Below are positions 49,997 to 59,169 of a stretch of 59,169 nucleotides of DNA, in pieces. The notes beneath the pieces were generated by a model that was not told the DNA's origin, ran no database searches, and worked only from the letters and a program-made list of their open reading frames with translations. Source of the DNA: Glomus cerebriforme (Eukaryota; Glomeromycota; Glomeromycetes; Glomerales; Glomeraceae); assembly GCA_003550305.1 (NCBI GenBank), contig QKYT01000236.1, positions 70,452-129,620 on the forward strand. The letters run 5' to 3'. The translations under genes and the position numbers were made by a program. Numbering within the stretch: position 1 is the first letter of the stretch; the number at the start of each line of letters is the position of its first letter.

Positions 49997-52366
49997 ATGG
50001 AATACCAAAAGATCCGTTTCAATCACGAATCACGCACCAAAATAATTAATCTTCTCACGCAGAGAGAATTATACCTAAACCAGAAGCCATATACAAAAGC
50101 CTTTTATTCAGACCCATACATTGTTAAGCGCTTTAGTAAACCCGTGAGTTTTACAGGTCATGAGGGTTGTGTAAATACTGTCGTATGGAACGACGTAGGC
50201 AATCTTATACTGTCAGGCTCAGGTATGTACAAATTAGAGTGGGTTGGTTTCAAGCATAATATCTTATAAAATCAAATTTGGATTTAATGAAATTAGTAAT
50301 AAATGAGCTGATAAATTAATAAATATCTTTTTTCTACTTTGATTAGATGATTGTCATCTTAATATATGGTCTCCATTTGATAAACCTGAAAAACCTCTTG
50401 TCCATTCAGTACCATCGGGCCATAATTCAAACATCTTTTCTGCTAAATTTATGCCAAAGACGAATGATCGACACATAGTTTCATGCGCTTATGATGGAAT
50501 TGTTAGGTTCACTGATCTTAACGATTACCTTGCTACTTCTCCTTCGCATAGTTGGCATCCTTCGCCAGAATTTCGATGTCACAGTAATATGGCGTAAGTT
50601 TTATCACATGCATGTTAGGAGACTAAAAAATTGTAGTCTTATTATCAGCAAAAACTATAATTCTCTTTTGTATAGTTTTGAAGTCTTGCCTGATCCCAAC
50701 GATCCAAACTTATTTTTCTCTTGTGCTGAAGACGGTCGAATAAATAAGTATGATCTCCGTATAAGCAAATCTTGTATTTGTGAACATTGTAAACGGCATA
50801 CATTCATAGATCTGAACGTTAATCATAATCCAAGAAGGCGCGCTAATTTACGAAATGACAATAATGATGATGATGATGATGATCGTTCACATAGCGAACC
50901 AGAGTCAGAGCAACATAGGAGGCGAACCTTTTCATTTCGCTCTATTGCAGAAACAAGCGTCACAGCTATATCAATCAGACCAGATAATCCTGTCTATTTG
51001 GCTGCTGCATGTGGAGATGATACTGTACGTATTTATGACCGACGATTTGTGAGGTCGTCAACAAGTTCAAATATGCCTTATCATCGAGATAGTCAAGTAT
51101 ATCAATTTATTCCCAGAGCAATGCGTCAGAAACAGGATCAAGATCCGTGGAATCGTCATCGAATGACTAGTTTGAAATATGATCCACATGGTGGTGGTGA
51201 TTTATGTGTTAGTTACAGTAATGATAAGGTTTATTTGATTAGACCTGGAGCTGGTCTAATTGACAATCCAAGAAAGATGAGGAAAGGCGCAGTGATGATA
51301 TCGAAAAAGAAAAAACGAAGCGATTCAGAGCTTGAAATCAAACATTCAGAGGATAACATGGAGATAGATAATATTAATATTGTTAAAAATTTAGTAGAAG
51401 ATACCTCTATTAAAACCAAATCTGACTTTGTTGCTAAAGAAAAGACGGGAGAGAAAAATTTAAACGATTTTGGTCAAGAGAGAGATACAATTCCGACATC
51501 CGAAAATTTTGTTAAGGATCAAGTTTATAATAACGATGAAGAGATTTTGAGTGACCAAGGTAATCAACAAAGAACTGAAATGCAAAATATGGACGATATG
51601 GAAGTCGAAGAAGAAGAACATGAAGATGATTACATGTATAGTTCTGATGAAAATGAAGAAGAGGATAGCGATATAGAGGAAGCATACGATGAGGACGTAG
51701 CTATGACTTACACCGGTCATTTAAATTCCACAACTATGGTACGTTTGGATTTTTATCATTTTAACTTACTATATTCTAATATTCTAAGAGAAACTTTCAT
51801 TAAATTTAAATGAATCAATAATAGATTAAAGAGGCATATTTCTATGGAGCAAAGTCCGAATATATTCTTTCTGGTTCGGATGATCGTCGTATATTTATAT
51901 GGGATAAGTTGACGGGAAAAGTAGTTAATTCACTAATAGGTGACAACGTAAGAATCTTTATTCGCTCTTCTAAGATTCAGTCGACTTCTTTGCAAAAGTA
52001 TTATCCTAAAACTTTGTATTTATTTAGAAAGTTGTAAATTGTGTTCAACCACATCCATATTATCCAATTATATGTACTTCTGGAATTGATAATGACGTAA
52101 AACTTTGGTATCCGGAGGGAGAGGAAAATGATACTTCAAACCTCGAAGAAATTGTAAGACGTAATGAAGAATCACGGCAAGAAAATGATTGGGGTAGTAG
52201 TGTCTTGGTTTTACCCCTAAATCAAGTGATGCAGTTGTTTGGTAGGTTTATATATAAATTGTTTTTTTTTCTTCATACTAAATTTAATAATAATTTTGTA
52301 ACTTTCTTTTTTTTTTTACTTTTAGCTTTATTCGGTAATAATGAGTCCGTTTTGAATTTTGAATGA
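49997..52366 (+). CDS. DCAF6/NRIP-like WD-repeat protein (CUL4-DDB1 receptor)
   Basis: Six exons (49997-50222, 50347-50593, 50676-51738, 51825-51947, 52028-52241, 52326-52366) encode 637 residues. Seven WD repeats are split: an N-terminal set (FTGHEGCVNTVVWNDVGNLI, then LSGSDDCHLNIW; SGHNSNIFSAKFMPKTND; FFSCAEDGRINKYDLR; AACGDDTVRIYDRR; LCVSYSNDKVYLI) and a C-terminal set (ILSGSDDRRIFIWDKLTGKV; PIICTSGIDNDVKLW). About 150 mostly acidic residues separate them. This split propeller and the motifs IFSAKFMP, CICEHC and YSNDKVYLI match DCAF6 better than DCAF5 or DCAF8. DCAFs present substrates to the CUL4-DDB1 ubiquitin ligase. The start at 49997 was chosen over in-frame upstream sequence because homology-like sequence begins there. 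Confidence 0.85.
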
Positions 52367-54031
52367 TCTACGTAATTTTTATTGGAAAATATTTATTTGT
52401 TTTTTTTGTAAATATGGTGTATATAATTTATATAATTAAGAGCGTTTCGCACAATTTTGAATATACTTTCATTATTATTAGTTTGTAGTTTAGTCTTACG
52501 ATTTTATAAATAATGAACAATTATTTAACATATTTATGTTTTTTGGGCCGCGATTTTTTTTGGTATTCAACGATTATAAAAAGTGAAAATACAACAAAAA
52601 ATTAAAGGTTTTGTTTTGTGTTCAGAGTTTTTAATGCCAATTAATTTTATAAAGTACGAAAATTCAGAAAAATGCCAGATTTTTTTTATGCGAAAATAGT
52701 AAAATAATGCGAAAAATGAAAAAAAAACGGAATATTGTAGGAAAAAAAAAAAAACTTGTGACCTATAAAAAATTCTCTCTTTAAAATAAAGAAAAAATTT
52801 TTAAACCTAATCCGACCATTTTATAAAGTCCTAATGGAAGGAAGTAAAAGAACCAAAAGATTTTTTTTTTTTTTCCTCAATTAAAAAAAAAATTCATATC
52901 TTTGCGTAAAATAAAAAAGGGAAGAAAATCCTATCACGTTAAAATCGGAAAAAACTTATTAAATTATGTGGTGTTTTAAATGTTAAAAGAATAAAGTAAT
53001 TAAAAGAAAAAAGAATAACGAGGTTTTTTCTGATTTAAAATTCAATTATAAAATTAGAATTAAGAATAAAAAAAAAACCCTAAAATGAATGATGATATTT
53101 AAGAAAAAAAACATAAATGTAAGATTGAAAAGGATGGATTGATAGGAATTTTTTTTCCTTTTTTTTCGAAAAATTATAAAATATTAAAAATATGCATAAT
53201 GAAAAAATTATAATGTGAATTGAAGGTTCTATAATAAATCGTGTAATATTTCTAAAGAAAATTTCGAAATTTGTATATAGTGAAATATTCTCGTCTATTA
53301 TTAAGATAAAAAAAAAATTGTTGGGAAAAATGATTGATTTTTTTTTTCGATCCTTTTCCTCCTTTGTCTTTCCTTAGAACAAAAGAATAAAATTAGATGT
53401 TCGAATTTTTCTCTTGAAAGAGAAAAAATGTGAGGATTTTCTTTATAACTCGCCTAATATATTTAACTAAACTTAAACCCACCCTATCACCTAATCTTAA
53501 ACGTTATGTCAAATATTTTTTCTAAATCTGAAAAGGGAAAGGATAAAAAAATCATTCATTCATTTTCATGGAAAGCGTGAAGAATCACAGGGTAATCAAT
53601 CATAATTAACACAAAAAAAAAACTAAAACCACAAGGTAAGTAATCATAATTAAACTAAACATTACGAATGTCGAACGTCTTGTTTCTCGTAAAAACTAAT
53701 TTCTTTTTCCCAACAAAGAAAAAAATAAAGGGAAAGACGATAAATTTCAACCATCGAAAAAAGTTCGAAAAAGTCCGACAATCTCGTCATACTTAAAAAA
53801 AAAATTTTTTTTTCATCTTAATAATTATAGTAAACGCGACATTCCCACCATCTTTAACCATGTAAGTGATTTTTACATCCCAAAACTTTGATTTCCAACA
53901 GAGTAAATTTTGGGGAAAAAATATGTTATTTTTTTTTTTTATGTACAGATATTTATTTGGAAAAAAACCATAGTTAGGGATATAAAATTTGCTAAAAATC
54001 ATAAAGTATATGTAACTTGTAACTTGTATAC
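52367..54031. other. Convergent 3' intergenic region rich in A/T homopolymers
   Basis: About 1.7 kb between the converging DCAF6-like and zinc-finger genes, packed with A or T runs of 8-14 nt. No gene, RNA or structured repeat is recognised. Confidence 0.5.
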
Positions 54032-56313
54032 CTAACAATTCCTCATAATAGCTCCATGGTTCAACATTTTAACACCTTCTACTTCACCATCATATCTAAC
54101 CTTTTTGACAGGTCTTCCTAATCGATGAACTCTTAAATGTCTTCGCATATTACTTTGAACAGAAAATTTTCTTCCACATCCAGGTTCTGTACATACAAAA
54201 GGTTTTTCTCCTGTATGTGAATAGGTATGGATGCGTAATGAACTTGGACGAGAAAATCTCTTTGAACAATAAGGACATTGATATCGATTATTATTAACAC
54301 TTGTAGAAGGTACTATCCCAGGAATAGGTGTGGTTAATGGATCACTGATAACCTTTGTTGACATTGGTGCGCTCAATCTTCTTCCATTATTTAACATTGG
54401 AGAAGGAATATCAAGACGAGGAAGGGTTGTAGGAGGAGTTGTTTGTCTTGAATCAAAAGGAAATTGAGGTTGAAGAGTTGTTGGAGAAGTATTTGAAGAT
54501 GAATACGCACGATGTTGTTCTGAATAAGCACGATCATAAGCAACACGTTCTTGATGATATCCTCCAACACGATCATAACCACGTTGTTCTGAATGTACAT
54601 AAGATTGAGCAGAATAAGATTGATGATATTGAGGTGTCAACAAAGGAGCTACATTTGAAGAATAAACTGGTGAGGTCGTTTTGGAATAATGATATTCTGG
54701 ATGCATCAACCTAGGGCGTAGTTGTTGCTGCTGTTGCTGCTGTTGTTGTTGCTGTTGTTGTTCAACCGGAACATGATTATTATGAGTCACATAATCATTA
54801 AATGATGGATTATTAGTCATATCTGGAGATTCCGGTGGGGAAAGCAAAGATTGGATACTATTAGGACGAGTTTTTTGTACAGTTTCTACAATATGTCTAT
54901 TACTATTATTCAAGACAGAGTCAATTTGTCCAATAGAGGGAAGTCTTGGTAAATTATTTTGATATTGATTTCCTTTATTATGATATCCGGTCATATTATT
55001 ATCGTCAACTGGAGAAATAAGACCTTTTGGAGAAGGAATATTCAAGGATAAAGTAGGTAACTTTCGTGGAGAACTATTAGTATTAATATAAGTATTTGGT
55101 GAATTACGAGGTTCCACTGGATCCTGTTGATCTGCATTTTGGTTTCATGATTAATCAAAAAAGGAAAAAAAGAAGGTGATTAGAAAAAGTTTTGTCATTG
55201 CCAAGTAATTTTTAGAATGTGATCTGGCGCTTTTTTTTTTTTCTAATTTTAAAAAAATATATATATAAATATGTATAATAGTGTAATAATAATTTTTTTT
55301 TTCAGTCCGACTTATCAGAACACATCAGATTTCACTAATATAGTAAATTTGATTTTCACTTGAAACAACCGACTATTTCCTTTGAAATTGAAAATCGGAA
55401 TTACGATTATTTGTGCATTTGTTTGTTGTTAACGCCAAATTGCAGTATTTAAATGTATAACAAGAAAAAAATTATATATCGGGGAAAGTCCGTAATCCGT
55501 TCAAAATTAATTGCGGTCGATGTTATGATGATTAAATGATGAAATTTAGCGAAACAATCTAGTAAATAAATTATATATATATATATATTCAGTTTGTGTG
55601 TATTGAAGTGGTTGACACAAACCCGGAGGAATCGGAGCAACGATCGGAGATTACCGTATAAATAAATTCCTCTCATACTCGGATTCGGAAGTCCATATTT
55701 ACTTATGGAAGAATGAAATTCCATTTCCAAATGCACATGACTCGGATTTACATATTCATTAAAAAAATGTCGATCTTTTCAAGTTGAGAAAAACCCGTAG
55801 TAAAAAAAAAAAATTTTTTTAAACTTGATTTTCTAATTTTCTATTGTTGTAATTGTAATTATTATTGTGTATCCCGAATTTCAAGTTTTGGTTGATGATG
55901 ATTTTCCAAAAGATCATCTTCCATAAAGAAAATGTAAAAATATAATTTTTTTTTCTTTTTGCCTTTTGTACACACGAACATCATCATCGAAAATCTTGTT
56001 GATCGTCATCCATATTCTCAGTAGATCTTTTCAAGTGTACGCAATTTTTTCCCATCAAAGTTAAGTTTTTTGTTTTCCAAATAATGAAAACCTCAAATAC
56101 ACTAACTACTTTCAAACTAAAAAAGCGCCAAATCATTTCCTTATCGCCATACATTATTTCTAAAAGACCAATCGAAAAAAAGAGAGAGAGAGAGGGAGAA
56201 AGAGAAATAGAAAGAAATTCTAACTTACCACCATTATTAAATTCCAATAAATATTTAATAGGAGGAAGGAATGTAGTTGTTGAGGAAACGGACGAGTTTG
56301 CGGTAGCTTGCAT
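54032..56313 (-). CDS. C2H2 zinc-finger transcription factor
   Basis: Two exons (56313-56229 and 55131-54032) join at a phase-1 intron to 394 residues. The first 300 residues are low-complexity, rich in S, P, N, Q, T and Y, with a polyglutamine tract near 153-165 (CAG/CAA codons at about 54720-54765) and several SP sites such as SPRKLPTLSLNIPSP. Two classical fingers lie near the C-terminus: YQCPYCSKRF...HTYSH (C-x2-C-x12-H-x3-H) and FVCTEPGCGRKF...HLRVH (C-x4-C), joined by the TGEKPF linker and followed by a basic RLGRPVKKVR stretch. It should be a nuclear sequence-specific DNA-binding regulator. The 1097-nt intron is far longer than others in this window and has a perfect GTAAGT donor. Targets are unknown. 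Confidence 0.87.
54717..54768 (-). repeat. CAG/CAA repeat encoding polyglutamine
   Basis: A run of about 13 glutamine codons, mixed CAA and CAG, in the zinc-finger gene. Mixed codons reduce slippage; length may still vary between strains. Confidence 0.85.
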
Positions 56314-56787
56314 TTTAAAAAATATTTTTATTTTAAATCGATAAAAATAAAAAGGTTTGATCCAACGTTTAAAATCGAAAAATCGTCGAATCGATTTATA
56401 TCAAGTAATAAAAATAATCGTTTTTCTTAAAAAAAAAATAATAATAAAAATAATAGTAATTAAAATAAATCGTAAAATTATTTCTTATTAACGTAAAAAT
56501 AAAAAATTTTGTTTTTTTAAAAAAAAAAAGGGGCGTAGTATAAAAAAAACTGCGAATGGTTTGATTGATAATACAAAAGAAAAAAAAATATCCACGAAAA
56601 AAAAAAACGGTAAAAATATAAATTCCGTGGAAAAAAAGTAAAAGTTTCTTAATAAGCGTCGTAAAACTAAAAGAAATATAATAAACGAAATCTACGAAAA
56701 TAAAATCTAACGAAAAAGAAAAAAAATATAATATATCTATAGAAAGAAAAAGAATATATATATATATATATGTGTATAATATATATA

Positions 56788-56834
<47 letters not shown>

Positions 56835-58191
56835 ATAATATATGTATATATAATATATAACGAGATATTTATATATTTTTTATAATTTTTTTTTTTTTTA
56901 TAAATTTTTTTTTTTTATTTATAAAGAAAAAACACTGATTAAAAAAAAAATGATTGAAAAGTTGAGTGTTATAGACACCAACAGTTTAAAATGTGAAATG
57001 CAAAAATAGCTCTATTTATTTATTTTTTTTATGGATGGATTGGATGTTCATTTGACTAACCATAAATTTACGGACCCGGTAAAAAAAAAAAAAAAATTTT
57101 TTATAACGATCAAAATATCCGTTAAAAAAAAAATGATATGAGTTGAGGTAACCAACAAATAATCATACTATTTATCGGAGTATTTTTCTGTCAAGAAATC
57201 ATAAAATTTTCACCATAACATTAACTGAATGTGTAACACTTAATAGGAAATCCCTAATCTTCCTTGGTCCATAAATTCTGCGGTGGCAAGTAAATCAATA
57301 CGGTGTTACAAATAAAATTTAGTATTGGTACATATTACGTCAAGGCTTTTTAGTAATTATTTTTTATTTGCGGGATCTCCACTTCCGCAGATCCTAAATT
57401 ATGACTTTCATCAACTGATTAACCACATGCAGAGCTTACCCTCGTTTATAACAAGGTCATAGCGGGAAGTCGCGAGATCCCGCGGATCGTCGGGATCTTC
57501 CAATATATATCTTCCTTATTCAGTTTATATTTATATATATTTATTATATTTATTATATATCATTTTTTTTCTTACCCATATGACAAATTATTTGTTTATA
57601 AACAGAAAAAAACATTTTTATGAATAGGTTGATAATCACATTACATGATAGTAGCATGAAAACATCGTGGTGATCATCATTTTCCTTTAAAAAATAAATT
57701 TTGATCTCTTTTAACATTCACAATACGATAGACCTTATTGTTCTTCAATTTTTATTTCAATTTGACGTCTCACGTGATTCTCTTTTTTTCTAATTTTTCT
57801 CTCACGTGCGAACTTTGACGCGTCGTTTTCTGCCCAACTTCCATATCAAAATTTAACGCGTGAAACTTTTTTCTCCTAAAAGTATTTATACATATATTTA
57901 TTTTTAAAGTTTCAATTTATATATATAAAAAAAAAATAAAGTTTGTGAATTTCCGTATTTCGTTTCCTATTGTATACTCGGTAATTCTCCGCTTTTTACT
58001 CGCATTGCATATCAGCAATTTGTTCATCTATTTTGAGCCGAGTTAACTTTAATCTAATTTCGGCATTACGTAGTCATGTGAGATGCACGATAATGCAAGT
58101 GTTGTCGATTTTTTGACGTTAACCTCATCTCTTATCTTTTTCTTTTTAATTCCCCCCCCCCTTTTATTTCTTTTTATTATTTTGTAGGATT
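56314..58191. promoter_or_regulatory. Long divergent intergenic region with A43 tract and cell-cycle-type boxes
   Basis: About 1.9 kb between divergent genes. It contains an uninterrupted A run at 56790-56832, a small inverted-repeat element at 57370-57483, CACGTG at 57771-57776 and 57803-57808, ACGCGT at 57818-57823 and 57856-57861, and a C10 run with pyrimidine tract at about 58153-58180. A TTTGTAG/GATT junction just before the downstream ATG suggests a 5' UTR intron. The motifs are seen; their use is inferred. Confidence 0.45.
57370..57483. mobile_element. Small inverted-repeat element (MITE-like)
   Basis: GCGGGATCTCCACTTCCGC at 57370-57388 is matched in inverted orientation by GCGGGAAGTCGCGAGATCCCGC at 57462-57483. 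The arms differ by a few bases. At 114 bp it could be a MITE or a stable hairpin in the 5' region of the downstream gene. Confidence 0.5.
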
Positions 58192-58642
58192 ATGGAGTCT
58201 TTGGAACAACAATGGAATAAAACAATTTTAAGTTTAAATTTAAATCAGAGTAAAGAACCTCTAAAAGGTTTAATACAAACTACAAAGGTCATATACATTT
58301 CCTTTTGTTTAATAACTAATTTTCGATAAATTCTATATTTTAATTTTTTTTTTTATTGTATTAGGCTTGGTCGGTAGTCATTAACTGGTTAAATCCTAGC
58401 AAAGATACTATAGATCAACAAAGTAATTGAAAATTTTTCCTTTCTTTTTTTCTTTTTTTTTTTTTTTATTATAATCTCTTGTGTTCAACATTCAAACAAT
58501 TTTTTATCTTATAATAGTACCGTCAGATGTTAATCAAAGTTTACAAATTCTTGTACAAACTCCATTGGCTAATCGTTTAATTGAATGGTATCTTGGTAAT
58601 GTCGTTAATTAATAATAGATTAATTTATTTATTTTTTTTTTG

Positions 58643-58674
<32 letters not shown>

Positions 58675-59169
58675 AATTTTACATTAACGTATTGAAATTT
58701 TCAGATGCTGTGTGTCGAGATTTTAGAAAATGTTTTGATAAAGAATTACATAAATGGCGTGAAGACTGGGTGGTAAATATTGAGTATTTTTGGTTACATT
58801 AACTTTATATTGATTTTATATTAACTTTTTTTATATTAAAAATATAGCAATTACAAAAAGATAATATTAATTCATCTAATAATGATCAAGTATTTGAAGA
58901 TTGGATATGTAAATCTTACAAGTATTTTATACATAAGATTCATTCTCATTTTATTAAGTGTCGACATCCATTAATACTTATGATAGCAAGGTTTGTCCTT
59001 TTTCTTTTTTCCTTTTTTTTCCTTTTTTTTTTTTTTTTTTTTAAAAAAATTTTTTTTTTTTTTTTTTTTTTTTTTCCACAAATTCAGTGATGAATATATG
59101 AAAGAATTTCGAATTCGTTATCATACCACTTTATATTTATCATTGAATGATAATTCAGAACCTTATTCT
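58192..59169 (+). CDS. 5' part of a multi-exon gene, possibly anaphase-promoting complex subunit 2
   Basis: Six exons visible (58192-58287, 58365-58422, 58518-58595, 58705-58772, 58848-58990, 59088 to the window end), all in frame, giving about 175 residues of a truncated helical protein. Features are WNKTILSLNLNQ at the start, AWSVVINWLNP, LANRLIEWYL, FRKCFDKELHKWREDWV, FEDWICKSYKYFIHKIHSHF and YMKEFRIRYHTTLY. The block with FxxELHKWxxxW followed by a W-x-x-x-x-x-x-F-F/Y-I helix recalls the region of APC2 before its cullin-homology domain, which would lie outside the window. The resemblance is weak; another cullin-repeat protein is possible. Exons 2-4 are only 58-78 nt, and the fourth and fifth introns contain very long T/A runs. 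Confidence 0.6.

Noticed and set aside
54439..54714. 91-codon + strand frame opposite the zinc-finger gene
   Set aside because: Mirror of the low-complexity Q/Y/S region; the minus-strand model has two perfect C2H2 fingers.

Overview
The window is very AT-rich nuclear DNA of a filamentous fungus. Genes carry many short introns (about 50-110 nt, GT-AG), coding exons are markedly more GC-rich than the surrounding DNA, and gene deserts are full of A/T homopolymers. Every conserved gene is eukaryotic. The gene style, the sucrose-type sugar transporter and a Crinkler-like relic suggest an arbuscular mycorrhizal fungus (Glomeromycotina, Rhizophagus-like). That assignment is an inference from style, not a database match. 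Exon coordinates were assembled by hand from splice signals and reading-frame continuity.

Layout. 1-7.9 kb: gene desert with simple repeats and a few coding-like scraps. 7.9-31.8 kb: the gene-dense core. It holds an orphan multi-pass membrane protein, a coiled-coil/RRM protein, a FAF2/UBXD8-like UBX protein, a 541-residue disordered repeat protein, a SUT-type sucrose/alpha-glucoside transporter, URM1, an Mso1-like protein, COX17, PDCD2/Tsr4, IMPACT/Yih1 and the splicing helicase PRP5/DDX46. 31.8-37.4 kb: a second coiled-coil/RRM protein and a peroxisomal enoyl-CoA hydratase/isomerase, with degraded DNA on both sides. 37.4-49.9 kb: a repeat island with ambiguous bases. It contains a Crinkler-like relic, tandem repeats, a long foldback element and two tandem arrays whose units look like microexons bounded by splice sites on the minus strand. 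50-56.3 kb: a DCAF6-like WD-repeat protein and a C2H2 zinc-finger regulator. 58.2 kb to the end: the 5' part of a gene tentatively likened to APC2.

How the genes relate. They are mostly independent housekeeping genes: mRNA splicing (PRP5), tRNA thiolation/urmylation (URM1), cytochrome oxidase copper delivery (COX17), ERAD (FAF2-like), exocytosis (Mso1-like), ubiquitin ligase receptor (DCAF6-like) and peroxisomal fatty-acid metabolism. PDCD2/Tsr4 and IMPACT/Yih1, both tied to translation, share a 144-bp divergent promoter region. The two coiled-coil/RRM genes, about 22 kb apart, share intron positions and phases and are probably paralogues.

The most unusual signal is the array at about 44.8-45.8 kb. 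Successive units carry a T-rich AG acceptor, a 22-42 nt block encoding variants of D-x-F-L-x-L-N-F-G/S-L, and a GTAAGTT donor. This looks like a tandemly amplified microexon, or the fossil of one.
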